Both the position numbers and the translations under genes were made by a program. Below, piece after piece: positions 15,914 to 24,876 of a stretch of 64,000 nt of DNA (the first letter of the stretch is position 1; each line of letters begins with the position of its first letter). This DNA is from Halonotius roseus (GTDB lineage Archaea; Halobacteriota; Halobacteria; Halobacteriales; Haloferacaceae). The stretch covers positions 880,328 to 944,327 of the forward strand of contig NZ_SESI01000001.1 in the NCBI RefSeq assembly GCF_006861655.1. The letters run 5' to 3'. The notes under the pieces are model-generated. The model saw only the letters and a program-made list of their open reading frames with translations. It had not been told where the DNA came from and searched no databases.

Positions 15914-17029
15914 TTAGGCGCGATAGATACCGATGGCCCAGTGGTGTTCGCCCAACAGCTGGTACCCCACTCCGAGGTTCCCATCGACCGCGCAGTGCCA
16001 CCCCTCGCCGTCAAACCATGGATCGACCTGGTGCATCGCCCCCGAGTTCCAGCCCAGGCCGCCCGGTGGAGCCACTGCGGGTAACGCAGCCCGCGGGCGA
16101 TCCTCGTACGTCGATGGGGTCAACTCGGTAATCTTGTAGGCGTGAACCTGGTTGCCGTAGCGGGTCGCACAATCCTGATAAAATGCGAGGATATGGTCAT
16201 CGAAGACGAGGGGCCGGCCTCCAGGACGGGCGGCTTGTGAGCGATTTTCGACAACCGGGTTCGCCTCGTGTGGCGTCCAGTCCGCCGATTCGAGATCGTC
16301 GCTGTAGTAGGCGTAGAGATCCGTTCCGTTGCCGAGGATCCCCCACCAGCGACCCTCCCAGCGGAAGGCACTGAAATCGTGCTGTGGCGTCGCGGGCGCG
16401 ACGAGATCGGCGACCGGACTCCAGGAATGTGGAAACGAATCGGCCCGATACAGCGTCACCGGAGCCGGGCCCAGTTCCTTGGCCCAGCGGTCGGGGATCA
16501 TGTAGTGGTCACCCTGCCACCGGAAGACGTAGGGATACGAGAGGTGTTCGTCGGTTTCGAGTACGACCTGATCATAGCTCCAGTCATAGCCGTCATCGCT
16601 CTCGGCGTGGGCGATGGCCGCCGTCGGCTCGCGGTTGTGGGTGTAGACCTCGAAAAAGAGGTGCCACTGTCCGCTTTCAGTTACAAACAGAAACGGATCG
16701 GCGACGCAGTCGGTGCGGCCGAAATCGCTCACATCCGCAGCCGTCAACACGGGATTAATGTCGCCGACCGGCTCGAACTCCGACGGCGGGCTGTCGGCTG
16801 CGACAGGGTAGGATGGTACCGTCTCGTCGTCGTACCGACCGCGCATGTCGACTGCCTCGGGCTGGTGACGGTTGGTCGGTGTTCGCATATGGAGCCACTC
16901 GCCGGTGTGCCAGGCGGTGCGCTCAATAAGCGTCGATCTGGCAAGCCGCCGACGGAGAGCCCCCGCTACCGGATCGATTCGATGGCGAGCGTGTGCGAGT
17001 AGCTGGGTCGATCGGGGGGGATCACTCAT
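15914..17029 (-). CDS. Five-bladed beta-propeller protein, GH43/GINT1-N-terminal-like
   Basis: The 371-residue protein has a basic helical N-terminus of about 45 residues and then repeated propeller blades. CVADPFLFVTESGQWHLFFE is the classic first-blade signature shared with GH43-like enzymes and the N-terminal domain of glucosamine inositolphosphorylceramide transferase. FRWQGDHYMIPDR and FRWEGRWWGILG follow in later blades. In bacteria and archaea, relatives of this domain are common in glycan clusters. Whether it hydrolyses, transfers or only binds sugar is not clear. No signal peptide is seen, so it is probably cytoplasmic. It converges on the GT2 gene ending at 15889. Confidence 0.65.
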   Translation of the reverse strand: MSDPPRSTQLLAHARHRIDPVAGALRRRLARSTLIERTAWHTGEWLHMRTPTNRHQPEAVDMRGRYDDETVPSYPVAADSPPSEFEPVGDINPVLTAADVSDFGRTDCVADPFLFVTESGQWHLFFEVYTHNREPTAAIAHAESDDGYDWSYDQVVLETDEHLSYPYVFRWQGDHYMIPDRWAKELGPAPVTLYRADSFPHSWSPVADLVAPATPQHDFSAFRWEGRWWGILGNGTDLYAYYSDDLESADWTPHEANPVVENRSQAARPGGRPLVFDDHILAFYQDCATRYGNQVHAYKITELTPSTYEDRPRAALPAVAPPGGLGWNSGAMHQVDPWFDGEGWHCAVDGNLGVGYQLLGEHHWAIGIYRA

Positions 17030-17093
17030 ACAGGATATCTATCTCTGTGAGACGACTCTATTTAGTTCTCTCCTCAAAAGTGCCAAAATGAGA

Positions 17094-18416
17094 TTAGAAC
17101 CCGGTTCCGGCTGTCCCGAGCGCGCGGAAGCCACCGGTCGATCCCTGGCTGTGGGTGACCGTCACATCATCGGGCGACCCCTGATACAGCGATGGTTCGG
17201 CGGGATCGACCGGGTACGCGAGATTCACGATGTTGGTGGTGATATCGGCGGCCGCGCCCAGTTCGATGTACGGGCCGAGGATCTTCCGGCCCGGGCCGCG
17301 AGCGTTGTAGCTGTCGTATCCCAGCTCGTAGACGTAGTCGGCGACACCGGTGACGTGTTTGACCGTGTCGATGATGGCCGTCCCGTGACCGCGCAGGCGG
17401 ACGATCGCCGGCGGGTTCGTCGGGTTTGAGGTGGGTTCCCAGTGGACGTTGCCGAACTCGATGAGGCTGTCCCACGTCTGGTCGATGGCGACCCCCGCTG
17501 ACCCGCCCATCGTGAGGTAGTCGACGGTCTGGGTGCCGCCGCGCGAGAAGAACACGGTTGTGTTCTTGCCGCTGACGTTCGCGCTTGGGTAGGCCGCAAT
17601 GGTGCCAAACCAGTTGGCCGGGCCGTACCACGACCGGAACTCGAACAGTCCGTCCTGGTCGCCAGCATCACACTCATAGATGGTAAGCTGTTCGTGGCGG
17701 CACTGGAACGGGCCGACCCCCTCGTCGACGCGATACACCGAGTTGTTCCATCCCCAGAACAGCAGCCGGCCGACCAGCAGATCTTGGGTATCCTTGTTCG
17801 TGTGGTGGATCGCAACCCCGGTCGATCCGGTGCCGGCCGGGCCGTTCAGCGCGAAGCCGTCGAGTTTGACCCGACTGACCCCGGAGTCGCGGTCGAACAG
17901 GATCCCGTCGGCACTCCGGTCGGTGATCGAGATCTTTGAGAGTTCGACGCCCAGCCCGAGGATCTGAGTCTCCTCGTAGGGGCGGATCGGCCCGGTTTCC
18001 TCAATCACGCCCGCCGGGAGGCGAACCTCGCCGCCGCCAGCGGCCGCCACGATGTCAAGGGCGTCCTGAATCGGTGTGTCGGTTCCTGTCGGGTCGACCG
18101 ACTGGAGCCCCGTGTTGTTCTTCCCGACGGCGACAACAAAGCCCTCCAACAGCAGTGTGAGGACGCCACTATCGCCCCCGGCAGCACTCAAGCCAATCGT
18201 TCCCAGCTGGCTCCAAGAGCCGCCGTCGCCGAGATACACGTTCCCGGTGTCGGTCGCGAGGAACTTCGCGCCGGCTTTGGCGACGTAGTTCGCCCGACTG
18301 GCGTCGGTGTCGCGTATTTCCACGTCCGTGTCGATGCGTTCAAAGTTGCGGTTCAGCGGTTCATCCCAGTCAAGGGTTCCTGCAGCAGGGGTTTCGTATT
18401 GGTGATTATCTGTCAT
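17094..18416 (-). CDS. Right-handed beta-helix protein with fibre-like N-terminus, copy 2
   Basis: The 440-residue product lacks a signal peptide. Residues 1-75 resemble the connector part of viral or phage-like fibres (NRNFERIDTDVEIRD, then YVAKAGAKFLATDTGNVYLG). A beta-helix follows from about residue 110, with TPIQDALDIVAAAGG and VRLPAG. It is paralogous to the lipoprotein at 13636 through most of its length (VDEGVGPFQCRH, YGPANWFGTI). The start ATG overlaps the stop of the upstream LamG gene as ATGA, so the two are probably translated together. How a leaderless fibre-like protein would reach the surface is unexplained. Confidence 0.7.
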   Translation of the reverse strand: MTDNHQYETPAAGTLDWDEPLNRNFERIDTDVEIRDTDASRANYVAKAGAKFLATDTGNVYLGDGGSWSQLGTIGLSAAGGDSGVLTLLLEGFVVAVGKNNTGLQSVDPTGTDTPIQDALDIVAAAGGGEVRLPAGVIEETGPIRPYEETQILGLGVELSKISITDRSADGILFDRDSGVSRVKLDGFALNGPAGTGSTGVAIHHTNKDTQDLLVGRLLFWGWNNSVYRVDEGVGPFQCRHEQLTIYECDAGDQDGLFEFRSWYGPANWFGTIAAYPSANVSGKNTTVFFSRGGTQTVDYLTMGGSAGVAIDQTWDSLIEFGNVHWEPTSNPTNPPAIVRLRGHGTAIIDTVKHVTGVADYVYELGYDSYNARGPGRKILGPYIELGAAADITTNIVNLAYPVDPAEPSLYQGSPDDVTVTHSQGSTGGFRALGTAGTGF

Positions 18417-20134
18417 TGTTCGCTCCCATCGACGCCACCGTAGCCGTAGCTTCCGAACCCGTTCTCGCCAAACTCATCGTTTGGAACGGTCGGTGGCTCG
18501 GGATCGGTTGGCGTCGGTTCGTCGCTCGTCGTGCCGTCAACTATGGCGGCGATCTGTGTTTCGGTGAGTGCCGTGTTGTACACGCGAACGTCGTCAACTG
18601 ACCCGTCCATCGCGTAGTAGCTGGTGTAGCCATTGTCGCCGCGACCGACGTACAGCGAGCGCGCGCTGTGAACCACGTCGCCCGACTGTGAGTCGTCGCG
18701 GCCGACTTCCGCGCCGTCGAGGTACATGACGAAGGAACTCCCGTCCCACGTACAGACGAGGTGGTGCCACTGACCGTCCTGCGTGGGGACGCCCCACGGG
18801 TTCACGGACGCCTGTCCGCTCTCGACGGCGAGGTGAGCCCGGAGGCTGTTCGCGGTCTGTATCTCAGCGGCGTACCCCTCGGAGCCGAAGCGGGCGTCGG
18901 CCTTCTGGACGAGCGTCTGTCCGCTCGCCCCGCTGTCGGTGCGGAACCAGCCGCCGAACGTCAGTGCCGCCGCAGGTCGCAGCGAGGCGGCGTCGGGCAT
19001 CTCGACGTAGTCGTCGGGGCCGGTTCCAAACGAGATACCGGAGCTTTCGAAGACGCCGTCGGTATCGAGCACCGGTGAGCCACGGACAAAGCCGTCGACC
19101 GAGCCAGCACTGTCGGAGATCGTGACACCGCCCGTCTCGGCGAACGCCCAGCGAGCCGCCGGTGCGGGCTGGGAAGCCGGATCGGTCGGCGTTGGTGTCG
19201 GCTCGGGGTCGGGCTCAGGTGTTGGCTCCGGTGCTGTGTCCGGCTCCTCTTCCGGATCAGGCTCCGGTTCCGGCTCAGGTGCGGGCTCCGTTGTCGTGGT
19301 ACCCTCGTACAGCGCGCTGACCTCGTCAGCACTGAGGCCCCGGTTGTAGACGCGAACGTCATCGATCGCACCATTCATCGCGTAGTAGCTGGTGTAGCCG
19401 TTGTCACCGCGACCGATGTACAGCGGCCGATCGCTGGGGACGACTGCCCCGGACTGTGAGTCGTCGCGGCCGACTTCCGCGCCGTCGAGGTACATGACGA
19501 AGGAACTCCCGTCCCACGTACAGACGAGGTGGTGCCACTCGCTGTCATGGGTGGTAACACCCCACGGGTTGACACTGGCCCGGCCGCTGTCGACGGCGAG
19601 GTGGGCCCGCAGGCTGTTGGGCGTCTGAACCTCGACGGCATACCCCTCCACGCCGAAGCGTCCATCGGCCTTCTGGAGGAGTGTCTGTGCGTTCGCGCCG
19701 CTGTCGGTACGGAACCAGCCGCCGAATGTGAGTTCGTCGGGAGCAAGCGCGGTTGCGTCGACGACTTCGACGTAGTCATCGGGGGTGGATCCGAACGCGT
19801 AGGCTGTCGAATCGTAGACGCCAGCAACGCCCTGCTGAGGAGTTCCCCGAACCGTGCCGTTGTTTCCGCCGGCAACGTCAGAGACTGTCTCGCTGGTTCC
19901 GTCAAGCGGCCAGTGGGCGACAAGTCCGTCTCCAGGGCCGATGACCGAGAAGGATGCCGAACTGCTGAGCTGCTGCGAAACGCCACCGTAACCGACTCCC
20001 GGCGGGACTGCCCCGGCACTGTCCAGACAGCCAGCAACTGATCCCGTTCCGAGAGCCGAAACACTGGTTAGCTTCAGCATCGTCCGTCGTGTCAGGCCAA
20101 GTTTGTTTTCAGTCGGTGGCGGGTCAGTTACCAT
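18413..20134 (-). CDS. Twin-arginine lipoprotein with two LamG (concanavalin-like) domains
   Basis: The 573-residue product has a Tat-type leader (TRRTMLKLTS) and a lipobox ending at Cys36. Two LamG jelly-roll domains (about residues 70-277 and 325-533) are joined by a Pro/Glu/Asp-rich linker. Each domain carries HWP or RWA entry strands, GGWFRTDSGA, and WHHLVCTWDGSSF. LamG domains bind carbohydrate or protein, so a surface adhesin or glycan-binding role is likely. ATG 20134 is chosen because it gives a normal leader; the frame extends to 20179. It forms an operon with the beta-helix gene that follows. Confidence 0.75.
   Translation of the reverse strand: MVTDPPPTENKLGLTRRTMLKLTSVSALGTGSVAGCLDSAGAVPPGVGYGGVSQQLSSSASFSVIGPGDGLVAHWPLDGTSETVSDVAGGNNGTVRGTPQQGVAGVYDSTAYAFGSTPDDYVEVVDATALAPDELTFGGWFRTDSGANAQTLLQKADGRFGVEGYAVEVQTPNSLRAHLAVDSGRASVNPWGVTTHDSEWHHLVCTWDGSSFVMYLDGAEVGRDDSQSGAVVPSDRPLYIGRGDNGYTSYYAMNGAIDDVRVYNRGLSADEVSALYEGTTTTEPAPEPEPEPDPEEEPDTAPEPTPEPDPEPTPTPTDPASQPAPAARWAFAETGGVTISDSAGSVDGFVRGSPVLDTDGVFESSGISFGTGPDDYVEMPDAASLRPAAALTFGGWFRTDSGASGQTLVQKADARFGSEGYAAEIQTANSLRAHLAVESGQASVNPWGVPTQDGQWHHLVCTWDGSSFVMYLDGAEVGRDDSQSGDVVHSARSLYVGRGDNGYTSYYAMDGSVDDVRVYNTALTETQIAAIVDGTTSDEPTPTDPEPPTVPNDEFGENGFGSYGYGGVDGSEQ
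18684..18771. repeat. 88-bp perfect direct repeat, copy 1 (LamG domain 2)
   Basis: These 88 bases are identical to 19452-19539 and in the same orientation, 768 bases apart. Both lie at the same place in the two LamG domains, while flanking codons have diverged. This fits recent gene conversion or duplication. Confidence 0.85.
19452..19539. repeat. 88-bp perfect direct repeat, copy 2 (LamG domain 1)
   Basis: Partner of 18684-18771. The repeat covers the WHHLVCTWDGSSF to QSG portion of LamG domain 1. Recombination between the copies would delete exactly one LamG-equivalent and keep the reading frame, because 768 is a multiple of three. Confidence 0.85.
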
Positions 20135-20405
20135 ATTGTACTCATTAGCTACCGGGCCAGATAACCTTTTCTTCACCAAATCTAGCCAAAATTACAATTT
20201 TGAGAGGATTGAAATATTCTCTCACGTGCCGAAAAATAGCGAAACAGTTGGGATCTGTCTCAAAGTGTGTCGATCGCGCTGTGAAAGATGTGTAGATTGA
20301 TCTCTTTACTTGCTTTGCCACATCAGTCAAATATATGTTGTGTTCTTATTGGAAAAAGTCGAAAACATAAACAATGACAGTTGGATGACGCCCTTCTCGA
20401 ATGGA
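20135..20405. other. AT-rich intergenic region between glmS and the LamG operon
   Basis: This 271-base gap is strikingly AT-rich. It contains AAAATT-AC-AATTTT at 20188-20201 and a GAGAG/CTCTC inverted repeat just after it. It should hold the promoter of the minus-strand LamG-beta-helix operon and the 3' end of glmS. I see no gene in it. Confidence 0.5.
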
Positions 20406-22205
20406 CTACTCGACGGTGACGCTTTTGGCCAGATTTCGCGGTCGGTCGATAGCTCTGCCCTTGCTATCGGCAACGTGGTAGGCAAACAGCTGGAGATAGA
20501 CATTGGCGACGAGCGGCTCCAGCAGCCCGAGATCCGGCACGTCGAACCCGACCTCGTCGTCGCTCTGGTAGCCCTCGGCGGCAAGGGTGATCACCGGCGC
20601 GCCGCGGGACTGCACCTCTTTGACGTTGTTCCGGGTCTCGTCGGGCCGCGTCCCGTCGGTGAGGATCGCAAGCACCGGCGTCTCCTCGGTCACGAGTGCC
20701 AGCGGGCCGTGTTTGAGTTCGCCGGCCGGGAACCCCTCGGCGTGGTCGTAGGAGATTTCCTTGAGTTTGAGTGCCCCCTCCAGGGCGACGGGGCCACCGA
20801 GGCGGCGGCCGATGAAGAAGAACGCCTCGCCGCCGGCGTAGGCGTCGGCGACCTCTTCGATAGCATCGTTGTTGTCGAGAACCGACTGGACTGCGCCGGG
20901 GAGATCCTGAAGATTTTCGAGCAGTTTGCGAGCGGCTCGCGGATCGAGTTCGCCCCGAACGTCGGCGACAGTCAGCGCGAACATCGCAAGCACGATCACC
21001 TGTGAGGCGAACGTCTTGGTTGCGGCAACACCGATTTCGGGGCCTGCGCGGATGTAGAGGGCGTCGTCGCATTCTCGCGCCATCGTACTCCCGACAGTGT
21101 TGGTCACGCCGAGGGTTCGGATCCCGACCCGGCTGGCCATCCGCAACGCCCGGAGGGTGTCGGCAGTCTCGCCGCTCTGACTGACGCCGACCACGAGCGT
21201 CCGCTCGGGGTTGCGGCCGCTACCGACGGCGTACTCGCTGGCGAACTCGACGGTCGCTCGGACATCGGCGAACTCCTCCATCAGCTGCTTGGCGTACAGA
21301 CACGCGTGATACGACGTGCCACAGGCGACGAACTGGATCTCGTCGACACCTTCGAGGAACCCATCGGGGATGGACAGCCCCTCCAACTCGACGCGGCCCT
21401 CGATCGGATCGATCCGCCCGGCGATCGCCTGTCGGAGGGCTGTCGGCTGTTCGAAGATCTCCTTGAGCATGTAGTGGTCGTAGCCACCTTTTTCGGCCGC
21501 GTCCGGACTCCACTCGATGGTGTGAACCTCACGGTCAACCGGCGTGCCCTCGTTCCAGATGGCGATCCCTTCGCGGGTGACGTGGGCCACGTCGCCATCC
21601 TCCAGATACGACACCGACCGGGTGTGTTCAAGCAGCGGTGTCACGTCGCTTGCGATGAAGTTGCCGTCCTCGCCGTGGCCGACGACCAGCGGACTGTTCC
21701 GGCGGGCGGCGACGATCCCATCGTAGCCAGCCGCAACCACGCCCAGCGCGTAACTCCCCTCGATTTTGTCGACGACAGCCCCTACCGCCTCTCGAAGGTC
21801 GTCGGTCGCTTCGAGTTCGTCTTCGAGTAGGTGGGCGACCACCTCGGTATCGGTTTCACTACGGAACTCATGGTCGAGAAGCGAGGCCCGAAGCTCGTCG
21901 TAGTTCCCGATGATGCCGTTGTGAACGACCGCCACCCGCCCCGAACAGTCGGTGTGTGGGTGGGCGTTGGCATCGGTCGGTTTGCCGTGGGTACTCCACC
22001 GGGTGTGGCCGATCCCACACGTCTGTGGTGTCGACTCCGGTAGATCAAGGTCGGCGACGAGGCCGACCTGTTTGAACACTGCCAGCTCGTCGTCGGCGAG
22101 CGCGATGCCCGCCGAGTCGTAGCCTCTGTACTCCAGTTGCTGTAGCCCTGCCACGAGTCGTGGCCGGGCCAACTGTTCGCCGATGTATCCGATAATTCCA
22201 CACAT
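20406..22205 (-). CDS. glmS: Glutamine-fructose-6-phosphate aminotransferase (isomerising)
   Basis: The 599-residue enzyme makes glucosamine-6-phosphate from fructose-6-phosphate and glutamine, the entry step to UDP-GlcNAc. It begins MCGIIGYIG, with Cys2 as the glutaminase nucleophile after Met removal, and has LEYRGYDSAG. The N-terminal Ntn glutaminase domain (1-240) is followed by two SIS sugar-isomerase domains. The C-terminal LAKSVTVE is the conserved family ending. Length is normal. It follows the nucleotidyltransferase at 22209 by 3 bases and is likely cotranscribed with it. Confidence 0.95.
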   Translation of the reverse strand: MCGIIGYIGEQLARPRLVAGLQQLEYRGYDSAGIALADDELAVFKQVGLVADLDLPESTPQTCGIGHTRWSTHGKPTDANAHPHTDCSGRVAVVHNGIIGNYDELRASLLDHEFRSETDTEVVAHLLEDELEATDDLREAVGAVVDKIEGSYALGVVAAGYDGIVAARRNSPLVVGHGEDGNFIASDVTPLLEHTRSVSYLEDGDVAHVTREGIAIWNEGTPVDREVHTIEWSPDAAEKGGYDHYMLKEIFEQPTALRQAIAGRIDPIEGRVELEGLSIPDGFLEGVDEIQFVACGTSYHACLYAKQLMEEFADVRATVEFASEYAVGSGRNPERTLVVGVSQSGETADTLRALRMASRVGIRTLGVTNTVGSTMARECDDALYIRAGPEIGVAATKTFASQVIVLAMFALTVADVRGELDPRAARKLLENLQDLPGAVQSVLDNNDAIEEVADAYAGGEAFFFIGRRLGGPVALEGALKLKEISYDHAEGFPAGELKHGPLALVTEETPVLAILTDGTRPDETRNNVKEVQSRGAPVITLAAEGYQSDDEVGFDVPDLGLLEPLVANVYLQLFAYHVADSKGRAIDRPRNLAKSVTVE

Positions 22206-22208
22206 GAT

Positions 22209-23369
22209 TTAGGCTCTCCGCACTGTTTCGCCCGACTCGATTCGTCCCTCTAAGACGCTCCCACTGTCAGCGACCACATTCCGGCCCACGATGGTGCCGG
22301 GTGTCAACGTCACGTTCCCGCCGAGTCTCGCTCGGTCAGCCACGATCCCACCGAGCGGGACGTCGTGATGGACTGTGTCGTCGATGATGACCTCCGCCGG
22401 CCCGCCTTCGACGGTAACGTTCGGGCCGATCGCTGCTGACTCGCCGACGATGCAGTCGTGGAGAACCGCGCCGTCGCCGATCCGCCCGCCGTTGAACACG
22501 ATACAGTTCGATAGCGTCGCGTTCGCACCGATTCGGACGTTCCGGCCGACAGACGTGCCGGACAGCAGCGTCGCGTTCGGCCCGACAGAGACGCCCGCAT
22601 CGAGCGCCACGTCCTCGGAGACGACAGCTGTCTCGTGGACGCCGTCGGAGGATGGCTCGGCCTCGCGGCTGCGAAGCAACGTTTCGTTCGTTGTCAACAG
22701 ATCCCATGGATAGGTGAGATCCTGCCAGGGGCCGCGGTGAAGCACGGCCGAGAGCACCCCGTCGTCGGCGAGCCGCTGGAGCGCGGTCGCCATTCCAAAG
22801 TCGCCAGCGGGCGTCCCGCTGTCGTTCCGGATCACATCAAAGATGGACTCGTCGAAGACGTAGGCCCCGCCGTTGACCAGAAACGGTGGATTGTCAGTCG
22901 GGTGGCGTGAGACGCTCCGGACGGTCTCACCGTCGACCGTAACCGCGCCGTACTCTGTCGGCCGATCCGACTGGACGGCTGCCATCGTCGGGTTCCCGGT
23001 CTCTGTCCAGCAGTCGATGAGACGCTCCAGCAACGCCGCATCGACTATTTGATCGCCGTGCAGCGTCAGAAACGCCCCATCGACCAGCGATTCAGCCTGC
23101 GACAGCGCGTGGGCCGCACCGAGTCGGTGGTCTTGAACCACGTACTGAATCGGGATATCCCACTCGTCGCCGTCGCCGAAATAGTTCCGAATGCGTTCGC
23201 TGGCGTGGCCGACAACGAGGACGATACTGTCGGCTCCCGCCTCGATGGCGGCCTCCAGAACCGATTCGAGAATCGGTTTGTTATTCACCGGGATCATCGG
23301 TTTCGGCCGGCGTTCGGTTAGCGGACCCAGCCGCGTCCCCTCACCGGCCGCGAGTAGCACCGTGTTCAT
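22209..23369 (-). CDS. Sugar-1-phosphate nucleotidyltransferase with left-handed beta-helix tail
   Basis: The 386-residue product has the nucleotidyltransferase signature LLAAGEGTRLGPLTERRPKP at its start and the HGDQ metal-site motif near residue 107. A hexapeptide-repeat left-handed helix occupies about residues 245-380. It resembles archaeal GlmU or glucose-1-phosphate uridylyl/thymidylyltransferases. Unlike the protein at 28951, it lacks the clear acetyltransferase end region (KFGVVLGAGAKTGIN). It may therefore be only a nucleotidyltransferase, or a diverged GlmU. Placement next to glmS supports an amino-sugar role. Confidence 0.8.
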   Translation of the reverse strand: MNTVLLAAGEGTRLGPLTERRPKPMIPVNNKPILESVLEAAIEAGADSIVLVVGHASERIRNYFGDGDEWDIPIQYVVQDHRLGAAHALSQAESLVDGAFLTLHGDQIVDAALLERLIDCWTETGNPTMAAVQSDRPTEYGAVTVDGETVRSVSRHPTDNPPFLVNGGAYVFDESIFDVIRNDSGTPAGDFGMATALQRLADDGVLSAVLHRGPWQDLTYPWDLLTTNETLLRSREAEPSSDGVHETAVVSEDVALDAGVSVGPNATLLSGTSVGRNVRIGANATLSNCIVFNGGRIGDGAVLHDCIVGESAAIGPNVTVEGGPAEVIIDDTVHHDVPLGGIVADRARLGGNVTLTPGTIVGRNVVADSGSVLEGRIESGETVRRA

Positions 23370-23416
23370 AGCGTCTCCAAGTGAATAATCATCAACGTAA
23401 ATAATGCTTTACCCTG

Positions 23417-23424
23417 TATATATA
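23417..23424 (+). promoter_or_regulatory. TATA-like box for the sugar dehydrogenase lipoprotein
   Basis: TATATATA lies 46 bases before the ATG at 23470, inside the 100-base divergent gap that also serves the minus-strand nucleotidyltransferase-glmS unit. Assigned by composition and spacing. Confidence 0.4.
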
Positions 23425-23469
23425 CGTAGCTATACGGTTAGATTCTGACAACTACTAACGAAACATTAT

Positions 23470-24873
23470 ATGGATTCATCAACTCCAGACCGCATGGATA
23501 AACGCAATCTTGGACAGTCAGGGTCGTACACACGCCGAGGGCTACTTCGGGCTGGCAGTGCTGTCGGTCTCGCCGGTCTGCTCGCGGGCTGTTCGACTGA
23601 GAGTCGTGACCAGGCTGAGGATGACCCCTCGGAGGACTCCAACGGTGGCGGCGAAACCGATGACTCGACCTTCTTCGAACAGGGGCCGACCGTCGGGCTG
23701 ACCGAGGTCGCAACGGGTCTGACCTCGCCGAGCGCGCTCGTGACCGCCACCGACGGAACTGAGAGGCGGTTTATCGTCGACCAGGTCGGTACGATCCATA
23801 TCCACGACGATGATGGGCTTCGCTCGACACCGTTTCTTGATCTCTCCGACCGGCTCGTGGCTCTCGGTGAGGGGTTGCCGAACTGGGTTGCCTACGACGA
23901 GCGGGGGCTACTGGGGTTGGCGTTCCATCCCGACTTCGGAAGCAATGGCCGCTTCTATGTTCGGTACAGCGCGCCGACCGACGAGGAGGCCCTCGACCAC
24001 TACGAGCGGCTCTCTGAGTTCCAGGCGACCGACGACGGGCGGGTGGCCGACCCCGACAGCGAGCGCATCCTCTTGGAGATGCCGTGGGAGCGCCCGCTCC
24101 ATCAAGCAGGCACCCTAGAGTTCGGCCCCGACGGCTATCTGTACGGCGCGCTCGGCGACGGCCTGAACCCCTTCAACGGTCAAGACCTCATGACGCTCAA
24201 AGGCTGCATCATCAGAATCGATGTCGACAGCCGAACCGACGATCTCCCCTACGGTATCCCTGAGGATAACCCACTTGTCGGTGCCGAGGGTCGCAACGAA
24301 CTGTACGCCTGGGGGCTCCGAAACCCCTGGAAGATGGCGTTCAGCGGCGATCAGCTGATCGCCGGTGACGTGGGACAGGCTATGTGGGAAGAGGTCAACG
24401 TCATCGAAGCGGGGGCCAACTACGGCTGGCCGCTCAAGGAGGCCACCTACTGTCACGACCCCCAGCTTGGTATCAGTACTGGCGGCGACTGTCTCGTCGA
24501 ATCCGACCGTGGCGAACCGCTCGTCGACCCCGTCTTGGAGTTCCCACATTTCGACGAGGCGGGCGATGCGGTCGGCTTCGCGGTCATCGGCGGCCACATC
24601 CACACCGGCTCGGTCGCGGGGCTCGGCGACAGATATCTGTTCGGCATCTTCACTAGTTCATTCAGCACGGCGTCGGGTCGACTCATCGCAGCGACGCCAC
24701 AGGAGTCGGGCCAGTGGCCGATGGAAGAGATTCAGGTTGAGGGCGGCCTCGACATCCAAGTGCTTTCGCTGGGCCAGGATGGCTCGGACAGTTACGTGCT
24801 GGGAACGCGGGCGGCACTCTCGGAGGATCCCCTGTCCCGACAGGAGGGTGTCGTCTACCGGCTCACCGAGTAG
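23470..24873 (+). CDS. PQQ-type glucose/sorbosone dehydrogenase lipoprotein
   Basis: The 467-residue product has a Tat leader (TRRGLLRAGSAVG) and a lipobox ending at Cys41, so it should be exported folded and anchored to the membrane. The rest is a six-bladed propeller of the GSDH/aldose sugar dehydrogenase family (YliI-like), with RGLLGLAFHPDFG, LEFGPDGYLYGALGDG and WGLRNPWKM. Such enzymes oxidise sugars with pyrroloquinoline quinone outside the cell. I see no PQQ synthesis genes nearby, so the cofactor status is unknown. Electrons could pass to a halocyanin, which is inference. Confidence 0.8.
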   Translation: MDSSTPDRMDKRNLGQSGSYTRRGLLRAGSAVGLAGLLAGCSTESRDQAEDDPSEDSNGGGETDDSTFFEQGPTVGLTEVATGLTSPSALVTATDGTERRFIVDQVGTIHIHDDDGLRSTPFLDLSDRLVALGEGLPNWVAYDERGLLGLAFHPDFGSNGRFYVRYSAPTDEEALDHYERLSEFQATDDGRVADPDSERILLEMPWERPLHQAGTLEFGPDGYLYGALGDGLNPFNGQDLMTLKGCIIRIDVDSRTDDLPYGIPEDNPLVGAEGRNELYAWGLRNPWKMAFSGDQLIAGDVGQAMWEEVNVIEAGANYGWPLKEATYCHDPQLGISTGGDCLVESDRGEPLVDPVLEFPHFDEAGDAVGFAVIGGHIHTGSVAGLGDRYLFGIFTSSFSTASGRLIAATPQESGQWPMEEIQVEGGLDIQVLSLGQDGSDSYVLGTRAALSEDPLSRQEGVVYRLTE

Positions 24874-24876
24874 CTT

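Noticed and set aside
13636-20134. Provirus, because of fibre/tail-spike-like beta-helices
   Set aside because: No capsid, terminase, portal or integrase gene lies nearby, and the neighbours are glycosyltransferases and lipoproteins.
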